Shown piece after piece: positions 1 to 9,400 of a stretch of DNA of 64,000 nucleotides. Both the position numbers and the translations under genes were made by a program. Source of the stretch: JBBDWK01 sp040902885 (GTDB lineage: Bacteria; Acidobacteriota; Terriglobia; Bryobacterales; Bryobacteraceae). Location of the stretch: assembly GCA_040902885.1 (NCBI GenBank), contig JBBDWK010000106.1, forward strand, positions 1 to 64,000, in the 5' to 3' direction. Under the pieces are notes generated by a model. The model had not been told where the DNA came from, did no database searches, and saw only the letters and a list, made by a program, of their open reading frames with translations. Numbering within the stretch: the stretch's first letter is position 1; each line of letters begins with the position of its first letter.

Positions 1-26
1 CCGAGTACCTCTGGTATCAGGGATTT

Positions 27-43
27 AACCCCTTGGAGGGGTT
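27..43. other. Short perfect hairpin near the left window edge
   Basis: A 7-bp inverted repeat (AACCCCT / AGGGGTT) with a 3-nt loop lies 47 nt before the first gene. No T run follows it on either strand, so it is not a clear intrinsic terminator. It could end transcription from a gene left of the window or be a folded leader. Confidence 0.3.
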
Positions 44-89
44 AGGAACTTCGGACTAGATTGGCTACGCTGGGTATCGTAGGTCTTTC

Positions 90-1414
90 ATGAACGCGAT
101 TTCACAGTTGCGCTTCGATTCGCTAGCCGGATACTCGCGAAGCCCCACGATGGCCCTCGTCGCGCGGGAATTGGCGTGGTATGAGGAAGCAAACGAGAAA
201 CTCCTGGGGCTGGTTGCTCTTGACTTGCCGGACCAGGACTATGTCAGCTACGTCCTAGGGCGCGATGCCAAAGGCCGGTTCCGGGCGGTTTGGCTTGAAT
301 GCTCGATAGAAACTCAAGAAGCGGCAACGGAACTCCTGGAAAGAAAACTGGCGGAATTCGCGCAGGCGCCGCCGGAAGAGGGTTCCATCAGGGTGACGAG
401 GTCGGACGGCCCGTCGATTTCTTTATTCCCGTGGTAACGGAAGAACGGCAGCACAAGGTATTTTCGACGCTGATCTCGGCGCGGGGATACTCTCCAGCAC
501 GCGCCCTGATTGGGGAGATGATGCACTACTTCGAGGATGTTGATGGTAACTTCATCCAGCAATTCCAATCTGACGGCTTCGACGCCCGGATTTGGGAACT
601 CTATCTGTACGCGCTCCTCAACGAACTCGGCTATGGCCTTGACCGCGCTCATGCAGCGCCAGACTTCCATTGCCAAGGACTACTCGGGGATTTCTTCATT
701 GAAGCAACCACCATCAATCCATCCGGCGTGGTGCCCGACGTGGACGGCTCCAATCGGCAAGCCTATTTTGAGCACTACGTTGCCATGAAGTACGGCAGCG
801 CTCTGTTCTCGAAGCTGAGGAGAAGATACTGGGAACGGCCCCGTGTCGCCAGGCATCCATTTGTACTTGCGATTCAAGATTTTCACGCGCCGCACGCGAT
901 GGCGTGGAGCAACTCGGCGCTCGTCGAGTACCTTTACGCTATTCGACAAGTTGAACGCGTCAATGCCGAGGGCAACAGCGAGGTCATGAGCGAACAGGTC
1001 ACGGAATACAGATGGGGAGATAAGCCGCCGATTCCAGCCGGATTCTTCCTCCTGCCGGACAGCGAGAACATCAGCGCCGTGCTTGCCAATCCCAGCGGGA
1101 CGCTGCCAAAGTTCAATCGTATGGGCTTCCTGGCGGGTTTCGGCGACCGTGACATCAAGATGGTGCGTGGCGGATATTGCTACAAGGGTTCATTGATCCC
1201 CGAGACATTCTCCGCAGAAATCCACGCGCCCGAGTACACCGAGACCTGGTGCGAAGGGCTGTCGGTCTATCACAACCCCCATGCGAGGGCACCGTTACCG
1301 CCCGAGTCGTTTCCATGCGCCGCACATCACACGAGCCGCAGTGGCCGCATCCTCAGCCGGCAGCCGGCATTCCATCCGATAGGATCGACAACACACATCA
1401 TTGTTCCGACGTGA
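90..1414 (+). pseudogene. Conserved protein of unknown function, split by a -1 frameshift
   Basis: Two overlapping reading frames make one protein. The first (90-437, start MNAISQLRFD) ends in TAG-free sequence at a TAA after ...SISLFPW; the second continues from about position 383 as FHQGDEVGRPVDFFIPVV and runs to TGA at 1414. Adding one G to the GGG run at 380-382 joins them into about 441 residues. The joined protein has aromatic-rich blocks such as WELYLYALLNELGYGLDR and SNSALVEYLYAIR. From memory it resembles a widespread family of roughly 400-residue proteins of unknown function, sometimes labelled glycosaminoglycan attachment protein; I could not verify this. It is on the strand opposite to the phage late genes, so it may be a phage cargo gene or host flank. 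The break may be real or a sequencing error. Confidence 0.6.
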
Positions 1415-1455
1415 CCAAGCACGGGCGTGCCCCGGTGGCCTCGTTCACAGCCCCT

Positions 1456-2441
1456 TTAAGTCTGGATGACAACAGTGAGATCGGCCCCTGAATCCGGCGA
1501 CGCGACCGCGAGGATATCGAACGCCAAGTCGTCGCCTTCGTTCATCGTGGGCGTCGGCCAGATGGCCGGACGGATGCTCTCGCCGAGCAGGTGGTCCCCC
1601 GTCACAATCGCGTCGAAGGTCTGGTTGTCCGGATCGACGGCGAGCACCTGCACGTATTCCTCATTCGCGCCGCCGAGGTCGATGTGGACGAACCGCCCAA
1701 CCTCCAGACCAAGACGGTTCGCGCCGTAGGAGGCTGTCGAGACGGTCTGCGGCGTGGGACTGCCGGTGACCGCTTGGAAGAGAATGATGCCGTAGTCTGC
1801 GTATGGCAGACGGCGCGTAGCGGGCAGGCCGTAGCCTTCGTTGTTCACCAGGAAGTCATAGGTGTTCTTGTAGGCGGTGGGCAGCGACTGAGCGATGCCC
1901 ATGTACTCAAGCGGCTCCCAGGTCGCGCCGCCGTCGCGGCTGATCTTGACCAGGTACGCCGACTGGCCGTCGGTGGTGCCCTGCTGGAGGTAGGCGTAAA
2001 TGCAGCGGACGGAGGCAGCATCCTGCACCTTCATCGGGCTGGCCACGGTGTCTTGCACCGCCAGCGCGCCGGGAATCTGGAACGTGTAAGCGCCGCCGTT
2101 GCAGGTTCGGTCGCCAGGCATGAAGGGTTCGCTGTGGTGCGAAACCGGAAAGACCGTGAACGGCCCGAAGCCGAAGTGGTTTGCCACACCCACGAGCGCA
2201 CGACCACGCAGGCCGAGGGGAGCTTGGCTTCGACGCGCGCCGGAAGGCCGGGCGTCCGGAAGAAGCCTCTCTTCACTGAGAAAGTGAACGTCTTCTGATC
2301 GAGCTTGTAGAAACGGATGCCAGCGAGATGCGCGCACCGCAGGGTGCCGAACGTGGCTTGTCCTGATGGCACGCCGGGATACTCCCGCTGGAACTGGAAG
2401 TTTCCGGACGGGACGATATCGCCTTCGTTCCCCGGTCCCAC
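1456..2441 (-). pseudogene. Distal phage tail protein, frameshifted at a G run
   Basis: The gene starts at GTG 2441, 3 nt after the stop of the upstream hub gene, and reads MGPGNEGDIVPSGNFQFQRE through ...PARVEAKLP. It then leaves frame at a four-base G run on the + strand (2217-2220). The adjoining frame continues LGLRGRALVGVANHFGFGPF to the stop at 1456. One extra base in that run gives a single protein of about 328 residues. The C-terminal half has receptor-binding or tail-tip flavour (FVHIDLGGANEEYVQVLAVD), but I recognise no family. Its position directly after the hub protein suggests a distal tail or tail-tip component. If the frameshift is real, the phage tail tip would be defective. 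Confidence 0.6.
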
Positions 2442-2444
2442 GAT

Positions 2445-5261
2445 CTAAGCGCACTCGAACGAGCGCCGCCCGCTGTTGTCCGGGTCCTTCGCCTCGTCGT
2501 TGAACACCACGAAGTCGCCCACCTTGAACTCGCGCGTGGTGTCAGGATTCACCGTACAGGCGACCGTCGCCGGATCGGTGGCCTTGGCGAGCGCGGCGTC
2601 CAGGCCGGCCCAAAGATCCGCGGCCAGTTCATCCACGTAATAAAGCGCCATGGCGACCTGCTGCGCGCCCACGATGTTGCTGTTGCCCGAGGCGTCGGGC
2701 AGCACCTCCATATTGTCGACGGCGAAGGTGCCGTAGTCGGAGAGCTTAGGCGTTCCGGTCACGACCCCTGGAACGCCGGTATCGATCAGAATCTCTTCCG
2801 GCACATCGTCAGGAGTCACGTCGGCGGGCTTCGGGCCGGTGACGAGGTCGTACATCGAGTCCGTGGTCATGCGGCCCTGAAGGTCGATGCTGTAGTCGTT
2901 GTTCAGGCGCCAGCCCGTAACCCGGAACTCTCCCGCGCCGCCCGGCATGTCCGGATGCGTCATCGAGCAGACCATCCCCGGCTCCGTGTTAAGCGCGAGG
3001 ACCGTGGTCCGGAACTGAACGCTCCTCGCCGCCTTCCATTCCGCCGCCGTGATGCCGCCCAACTCCTCGCGGAGGCGGATGGCGATGATCCGGCCAGCCT
3101 GCGACTTCGAGAACGTCCCGGCGAGGTTGACGCTCGATTTGAGGAACTGCGGTCCCGCGCCGCCCGCCAGCAGGAGCGCGTGGTCAACGTCGTAGACGGC
3201 CACGCTGTTCGCGACGAACTCGAAATCCTCGTCCGCGAAGTGCGCGGTGATGTGGTTGAACGACGGCTTGAGCGGCGCGAGCTTCAGGCTGCGGAAGAGG
3301 ATGTTCCCTTCGGTGAAAGCCTCGACTGCCGAGGAGTTCACACGCACGCCAACCTTGAGCTTCCCGAAGGAGAACGTATAGAAGCCCAGGCAGTTGATGA
3401 GCACCTCCTGAATCCAGTCACGGAGCGGCTTCTCCTCCTGGACCGTGCCCCGGAACTTCAACTGCGTCTCAGTGCCGGTGCCAACGAGCTTCGTCACCTG
3501 CTGATCGCAGATCGCGGCTGCATCAATGGCGGCTTGGACATCGAAGAACGTCTCCGCGAGGTCCAACTGCTGAGTGGTCGCGCCCGAGCCAAGGCGCAAG
3601 CCGCGCGCCCGGAACAGCATGTTGATTGCGATCCAGACGGGGTTGGTGAGCGGCGGGCCGTACACGCGCACACCCGGCGAGGTCCAGACCCAGCCCTTCA
3701 TCCCGCTCTGGACGATGGCTTCCATCTGGTGCTCGCCGGGTTTGGACAACTGGAGTCCCTTCGCATCGCCGCGCCGGAGCACGAGGAACGCAGTCCCGGC
3801 TGCGAAGTTGTCCTTATAGGTGGAGTTGCCGGAGAAGACTTTGCGCCAGTCGCCGCCGGTCTGGTCTCCGGACTGGTCGAGCGAGAACCAGTCCTGCGTT
3901 CCGGCGGGATCATCGCCCGGCACCGCGCGAAGCCCAAAGGTGCCTGGGTAGCCGTGGTGAAACTGGCCGTCGAGTTTATGGCCTGTGCCGAACGTCACCG
4001 GGCCTTCGCAGACGACGCCCATCGCTTCATAGAAATCGCTTTCGTCACGGCCCGCCGCAACTTTGCAGTTCACCGGCATGTCAGTGTCGGTGTACGCTTC
4101 CGGCAGCACTTGGTCGTAAATGGAGTCCGCGACCATCGAGACGCTCGTGATCATAGAGCGCCCGAAGCCCCATGTCCCGGTCGAGTTGTCCTTGATGCGA
4201 ACGCCCTGCGGTTCGGCGAGGATCGCACCGTAATACCGCTTCATGCCGTGCGCCAGGCATCCGTTCGGCGTTTCGTATCCCTTGTCGCACTTCGAGGCGT
4301 CGGCGTCCGGGAAGTGAATCAGGTCGAGAGCGCCAGCGGTCGAGTACGGGCAGGGACCGGAATTGAAATGCTTCCAGCACGTCCGCGAAATCTTGCGCGT
4401 TGGGTACGGCAGGTTCAGCTCGTAGAGTCCGTCCGCAGCGGTGACCTTGAACTCTGGACTGGCGTCGAGCGACCAGTTGACGATATCGCCCTTCCAGAGG
4501 TCGAGCTTAATGCCTTGCCCGACGTGGAACAGGGAGAACTCGATGGACGCGCGGTACAGGTCCACATCGTTCGCGAGGTCGCGCATGACGCGATCCGCGT
4601 TCCCGAACGTGAACGAGGCGTCGTCGGATTCGCCGCCCATGCCTTGCTGGATGCCGTCGAACTCCAAGAGCCGCGCCTGGTACAACTGCCCGCCGATGGT
4701 GCAACGCCGGTCGGACACGTAGATCGCGGGGTACCCGCTCTGGAGAGGCTGGATCTTGACCAGCGGGACGATCCGCTGGACCTGCGACAACAGCGCGTCC
4801 TTCAGCGCCTGCGTCGGGAAGCGTGTGACCGTGGAATTGAGCGTGTAAGTGGGAGGCGTCGCTGGGATCTCGATGAGCGTCAAGCCGACGGTGCAGATGT
4901 GGTCGGCGACCATCTCCCACGACAGCGGCTCGTTGGTGAAACGGCAGGTGTAGGCGGACGTCCCGACGCCGTCATCGTTGGGTGCGTTGTAGGTGAACGC
5001 GCCGTAGGCGCCGTACTTCGACTCGAAGAAGTTCCGGAGCGCGATCCGGTCGGAGTCGCGTAGCGAGGCACGGCGCACCGTGAACCGCTTCGCGCCGTTG
5101 CCCAGCAGGAAGCGCTGTTCAATCTTCGCGTTTCCGCTGCCGAACTGATGGATCGCCACGTCTGGACGCCAGGCGCGACCGTGCTGATAATCCGGCACGA
5201 TGGGGAACACGCCACTCGGCGCGATCTCTGGGACCTGGATGTTTCCGATGGTGTCAGGCAT
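2445..5261 (-). CDS. Large tail-tip/hub protein, fused DUF2460-like, DUF2163/BR0599-like and hub segments
   Basis: A 938-residue structural protein. Residues about 1-130 look like a DUF2460-type tail protein (FFESKYGAYGAFTYNAPND). Residues about 150-400 resemble DUF2163/phage BR0599 proteins, with a cysteine cluster in TCWKHFNSGPCPYS and a later C...CLAHGM that could bind a metal. The C-terminal half resembles a central tail hub, with a run of beta-rich sequence. In many phages and gene transfer agents these modules are separate genes, so the single polypeptide is unusual. It lies after the small DUF2460-like gene and before the distal tail gene, consistent with an assembly at the tail tip contacting the cell envelope. 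Domain limits are estimated by eye. Confidence 0.7.
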   Translation of the reverse strand: MPDTIGNIQVPEIAPSGVFPIVPDYQHGRAWRPDVAIHQFGSGNAKIEQRFLLGNGAKRFTVRRASLRDSDRIALRNFFESKYGAYGAFTYNAPNDDGVGTSAYTCRFTNEPLSWEMVADHICTVGLTLIEIPATPPTYTLNSTVTRFPTQALKDALLSQVQRIVPLVKIQPLQSGYPAIYVSDRRCTIGGQLYQARLLEFDGIQQGMGGESDDASFTFGNADRVMRDLANDVDLYRASIEFSLFHVGQGIKLDLWKGDIVNWSLDASPEFKVTAADGLYELNLPYPTRKISRTCWKHFNSGPCPYSTAGALDLIHFPDADASKCDKGYETPNGCLAHGMKRYYGAILAEPQGVRIKDNSTGTWGFGRSMITSVSMVADSIYDQVLPEAYTDTDMPVNCKVAAGRDESDFYEAMGVVCEGPVTFGTGHKLDGQFHHGYPGTFGLRAVPGDDPAGTQDWFSLDQSGDQTGGDWRKVFSGNSTYKDNFAAGTAFLVLRRGDAKGLQLSKPGEHQMEAIVQSGMKGWVWTSPGVRVYGPPLTNPVWIAINMLFRARGLRLGSGATTQQLDLAETFFDVQAAIDAAAICDQQVTKLVGTGTETQLKFRGTVQEEKPLRDWIQEVLINCLGFYTFSFGKLKVGVRVNSSAVEAFTEGNILFRSLKLAPLKPSFNHITAHFADEDFEFVANSVAVYDVDHALLLAGGAGPQFLKSSVNLAGTFSKSQAGRIIAIRLREELGGITAAEWKAARSVQFRTTVLALNTEPGMVCSMTHPDMPGGAGEFRVTGWRLNNDYSIDLQGRMTTDSMYDLVTGPKPADVTPDDVPEEILIDTGVPGVVTGTPKLSDYGTFAVDNMEVLPDASGNSNIVGAQQVAMALYYVDELAADLWAGLDAALAKATDPATVACTVNPDTTREFKVGDFVVFNDEAKDPDNSGRRSFECA

Positions 5262-5310
5262 TGCTCAACGCACGCTTCGGTGGAACTCAGGTGGGCGCAG
5301 TCGTTCTGCG

Positions 5311-5712
5311 TCAGGCCAGTTCGATCAGTTCGAGATTCGCGTCCGACCGGCCCGGCCCGGACGCCTGATTCCATTCGCCGTCGAACCGGACGGTGTACCT
5401 ACCGGTCGTGGCCACGCCGGTCGGGTCCGATGAGAACTTCGGGCTGGTTTCGTATGGATCGTAGAAATAAAACGGTTCAGTCGGCCCGCCCCGCGCCTCG
5501 TAGAAATCGCGGAGCGCCTGTAACGGCAAGGGCAGCAAACGCTTCGCCAGCCGCCACCGCTTCCTGCTGTTGTTCACCGGGACCGAGCGCTGCGACTCTC
5601 CGTTCCGGTACACGTTCTCGATAACCGGGTATTCCTGCGACCGCGCAAACGCGCGAGACAGGCTTTGCGGCAGCACGGTTGCCGGTGTGGCGTTCTGGAT
5701 TGAGCCAGGCAT
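5311..5712 (-). CDS. DUF2460-like minor tail protein
   Basis: A 133-residue protein with the block ALRDFYEARGGPTEPFYFYD, typical of DUF2460-type minor tail proteins that follow the tape measure gene in siphoviruses. Its C-terminus (GRYTVRFDGEWNQ...ANLELIELA) is the usual beta-rich end. It shares its fold type with the N-terminus of the downstream 938-residue protein, so the two may be distant paralogues. It is separated from the tape measure gene by the oppositely oriented toxin-antitoxin pair, so it may need its own promoter or readthrough across that insertion. No strong ribosome-binding site is visible before its ATG. Confidence 0.75.
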   Translation of the reverse strand: MPGSIQNATPATVLPQSLSRAFARSQEYPVIENVYRNGESQRSVPVNNSRKRWRLAKRLLPLPLQALRDFYEARGGPTEPFYFYDPYETSPKFSSDPTGVATTGRYTVRFDGEWNQASGPGRSDANLELIELA

Positions 5713-5733
5713 AGGTCAAGCATTGACAGAGGC

Positions 5734-5750
5734 GGTCCCATTATGGGACC
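5734..5750. promoter_or_regulatory. Perfect 17-bp palindrome before higB, candidate HigA operator
   Basis: GGTCCCATTATGGGACC has two perfect 8-bp arms around one central base and ends 15 nt before the higB ATG. A consensus -35 hexamer TTGACA lies just upstream at 5723-5728, though no good -10 is seen at standard spacing. Toxin-antitoxin operons are normally autorepressed by the antitoxin binding such palindromes, so this is the likely HigA operator. The site also lies beside the start of the divergent DUF2460-like tail gene at 5712. Confidence 0.55.
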
Positions 5751-5765
5751 ATTCAAACGGCCCTC

Positions 5766-6053
5766 ATGCACGTCGTGAGTCACAAGGCGATCCGGATCTT
5801 CTGCGAGGAGCACCCCCATGCGCGCAACGCCATGGACCACTGGTACAGAGTCGCCAAACGAGCGACTTGGGCCAGTTTCGCGGAGGTGAAACAATCGTTC
5901 AATACGGCTGACTTCGTTACGCCGTACGTGGTCTTCGACATCGGAGGCAATAAGTACCGGCTCATCGCGGAGATCAACTTCAGCCGGATGGTGCTGTTCA
6001 TCCGCGGCATCATGACGCACAAGGACTACGTGAAAGGAGCGTGGAAATCATGA
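5766..6053 (+). CDS. higB: HigB-type mRNA interferase toxin
   Basis: A 95-residue protein of the HigB toxin family, which cleaves mRNA at the ribosome. Family features are the N-terminal MHVVSHKAIRIFCEEHPHAR, the central DWY-like block AMDHWYRVAKRATWASFAEVK, and the core FDIGGNKYRLIAEINFSRMVLFIRGIMTHKDY. It overlaps its antitoxin gene by ATGA (6050-6053), so translation is coupled, with the toxin first as is usual for hig loci. The pair lies on the + strand within a minus-strand tail gene cluster, so it is an inserted cargo gene pair of the phage. It may stabilise the prophage or act against other phages; that is inference. Confidence 0.88.
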   Translation: MHVVSHKAIRIFCEEHPHARNAMDHWYRVAKRATWASFAEVKQSFNTADFVTPYVVFDIGGNKYRLIAEINFSRMVLFIRGIMTHKDYVKGAWKS

Positions 6054-6460
6054 GCGTTACGCTGACGGTCGACCGAAAGAAGTACGCCCGGTTGGCGAAT
6101 CGCATTGTGGTCAAGGCCATCGAGACGGAGGAAGAGCACGATCGCATGATTGCCTCGGTGGAACACTTGATGGACAAAGGCGAGGACCGCTTGTCACCGG
6201 AGGAGTCGGCACTATTGGAAACCATGGCAATCCTGGTCCAGGCTTACGATGATCGCCACCATCCTCTGCCTCCAGTTACCCCTAACGAGATGCTCGCGTA
6301 CATGATGGAGACGAGCGGACGAACGGCCAAGGACCTGCTGCCTGTGTTTGGTACGCGCGGGCGAGTTTCGGAGATCCTGCGCGGTAAGCGTTCCATCAGC
6401 AAGGAACAGGCAAAGAAGCTCGCATCGGTTTTCAAGGTCTCGGTCGATCTCTTCATCTAA
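6050..6460 (+). CDS. higA: HigA-type antitoxin with HTH domain
   Basis: About 136 residues starting at ATG 6050, chosen because it overlaps the higB stop as ATGA and has a GAAAGGAG ribosome-binding site ending 10 nt upstream; an in-frame GTG at 6041 is possible. The N-terminal half is acidic and helical. The C-terminal third is an Xre-type helix-turn-helix (MMETSGRTAKDLLPVFGTRG...SKEQAKKLASVFKVSVDLFI), as in HigA2-like antitoxins. It should neutralise HigB and repress the operon. Its stop overlaps the tape measure stop codon by 4 bp in convergent orientation. Confidence 0.88.
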   Translation: MSVTLTVDRKKYARLANRIVVKAIETEEEHDRMIASVEHLMDKGEDRLSPEESALLETMAILVQAYDDRHHPLPPVTPNEMLAYMMETSGRTAKDLLPVFGTRGRVSEILRGKRSISKEQAKKLASVFKVSVDLFI

Positions 6461-9400
6461 CTCGTCAACAAGCCGGGACTCATCTGGAGCGTGGCCATCT
6501 GCCGCCGCCCGGAATTGGAGCGCGCGGCACTCATGGTTGCGCCCTGAACCGCTCGCGGATTGTCCGCGATGGCCTGCACCGCCTCGCCGCGCAGCAGAGC
6601 CGTGGTCGCCGGCCCATCCAACTGGATCACGACCCCGCCAGCACCGGACGCTACGCCGCCGCCGATCCGGTCGAGCGTCGGCAGGCCTCCCAGACCGGGG
6701 AGAGCGGTCCCGTTCGCGTACCCGGCAGACTGGAAGAGCGAGCCTCCGGACTGCACCAGATCGAGCGGACGCGCGGTGCCAGGCATGCCGGTCGGCTTCT
6801 GGCCGGTGCTCATGGCGTACAACTCGACGAGGTCCCGGATCTGCTGGCCCCTGATCGCCACGTCCAGGTTGCCGCCGAAGCCCTGCTTCGCGATATCGAC
6901 GATCTGCTTCAGGAGACCCTTGTCGGAGATATCGACGCCGTAGGTCGCCTTGATCTTCTCGCGGGCCTTCTCCTGCGCGCCTTTCACGAACAGGCGCACG
7001 ATCCCGGCAGCGAACCCGATCCCCGCACCAATGGCCGCGCCCAGTGGACCACCATATTTGAACCCGATCAGCGCGCCGCCAGCCGTCGTCTCGCCGACGC
7101 CAAGCCAGCCGCCGCGCCGCAGCCCATCGAGCGCCAGCAGAGCGCCTCCCATCAGCGCCGCGTTCGACTTGCCGATGGAAGAGAGTTTCTGGCCCAGCGT
7201 CGCCGCCTGCCAGGTGGTCGCCACGCCTGGAGCCAACTGGACGCTGCCGCCAATCCCGAGAAAGGATTTCAGGTTCGCCAGAGAGCCAGCCAAACCTGCC
7301 TTCGAAAACAACCCGCCGGTTCCCGCTGCACTCGCCACGCCACCGACACCGCCACTTCCGCCGCCGGTGGGAATAAACGGAGGCGTGCCCCATCCGCCAG
7401 CAGCGCCGCCGGGAATCGGTCCGCCCCCGCTCGCGCCGAATACGGGGATCGCGCCGACGCCCAGTATCCCGCCGATGCCGCTCAGTACCCCACCGCCGCC
7501 CGATCCTCCGGACGCGAAAGATACCTTCTGGCCGGTGAACAACTGCATCAGCAGCGCCGCCACGCGCGAGGAAACCACGTCCTTGATCGCAGTCAACAAC
7601 GCTGTCTTAAAGGAGTTCCCGATGGCCGACCAGATGGACTGCGACTTCGTGAGGAGCGCGTCGAAGACGCCTTCGGCCTGCCGCTTGAAGGAATCGAAGA
7701 CCTGCCGGTTGTGATCGCGGATCATCCCTGCCGTCCGGTTCGCGGCGTTCTGGCGCGCGGCGTCGATGGCTGCGTCGGTACCCTCCTGGTTGGCCTGCCG
7801 AATATCCTCGCGCTGCTGACTCAGTTCCCCGATCCGCGCCTTGATTTCGTCGGCGCGATACCCGAGCCGCTTCAGGTTCGCCTCTTCCTCCAGCACCATG
7901 CGCGAGGTTTCGAGATCGAACAGGCGCATCTTGATCTCGTGGACGCGCTCCAGGTAGTCCACTTCGATTGCAGCCTTCCGCTGTTCGACGGCGACCTTCT
8001 GTTCAAGAGTCTGGGCGTCGACCGCCTCGACAGCACGGAGGCGCGTGTCGCGGTCGATTCCCGCGCGCTGTTCCTCGACACCCAGCAACCGTTCGAGGTG
8101 TTCGAAGTTCCGCCGCGCGATTTCCTCGTTGTACTGAAGCCTTCGTTGGAATAGCTCAGTCTCGAACTCCAATCGTTTCCTGGCCGCTTCCTCTTCGTCT
8201 TTCAAGTACTCGGCAATATGCTCACGATTATCTTTGAGCAGCTTCTCTTTGAATGTTGCCCACCGGTTCGACAACTGATCGAGCACGTTCTGCCACGCCT
8301 TGCCCGTCAACGCAATCCGCTGCTCGACTCCCCTGTCGTCGGTGAACGTCGTCCACTTCTGGATCTGTGCGTTCATCTCGGCGATCTCGCGAGCGAAGCC
8401 CGCTTGACCCCTGACGCCAGCCTCGATAGCGGCCTGTCGCGACTCCCTTTCCACCTCGGCCTGACGCTTGCGGATCTCGGCGGCGCGCTTCAGCGCCTCA
8501 AGGTCCGGCTCTTTGTCGGCCTTGCCTCCCTGCGAAATGGTGAACTTCGGACCGCCGAAATCAAAGGGTTGCTCACCTGGAAACAGTTGCTTTCCGGTAA
8601 TGAGTTCCCGGATTTGGTCGTCCGTCATCCCCTGCTTGCGCAGTTCCTCGACACTCGTCTTGCCACTCGCAAGCTGCTTGCGGAGGGCCTGCTGCTGCAT
8701 CTCGTCGAACCGGGCCTGGAGTTGCTCCTGTGTGTTCTTGAAGTTGTTGTAGATGATCGCGCCAGCGGCGACGACACCAGTGGCTAGTAGCGCATAGGGG
8801 TTCAAGCTGGCGAGCCTCAGCGCCGCGATGGATTTCGCGAGCGCCATGATCTTTTCGGCGAGCGCGTAAGATGCAAGGATGCCCGAGACCCACAGTGCTA
8901 TCTCGCCAAACTTTGTGAGGCCGTCGGTATTGTCCTTGAGCCAGCCGACCAGGCCGCGCAGATTGACGATCATCCCCTTGAGGTCCTCTTGGAATTTGGC
9001 CCCGATGTCTTCTCGAACGTTATTGAACTCGCGCCGCAGCGCGCCCAGTTGGCCTTCGACCGTCTGCGACGCGGCCGCGTGCGCACCCTGAATCTTCGCG
9101 CCCTCGCGCATTACCGCGTTGTAGCGGATCTGCTTCTCCTCGGTCTCCGTCAATGCGCGGCCCAGTTGAAGCTCAGCAATCTGGGTTTTCTTCTGGAAAT
9201 CGACGAACAGGCCCAGGGTCCTCAGGCCGCGCGACGCACCCGACTCGATGGCGAGGACAATGCCCTCCATCGCCTCGCCCGCCGACACGTTTTGCACCGC
9301 CGCCGCGTCCTTGGCGAGTTTGGCGAGACCCTCGGCCTTCGAGAGGTCCATGTCGGCGACGATGAGGCGCTGAACGGCATGCGCAGCCTCGGTGAACTCG

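Noticed and set aside
2955..5063. A 702-codon + strand open frame antisense to the hub gene
   Set aside because: Shadow of the minus-strand 938-residue protein; no ribosome-binding site or recognisable domain.
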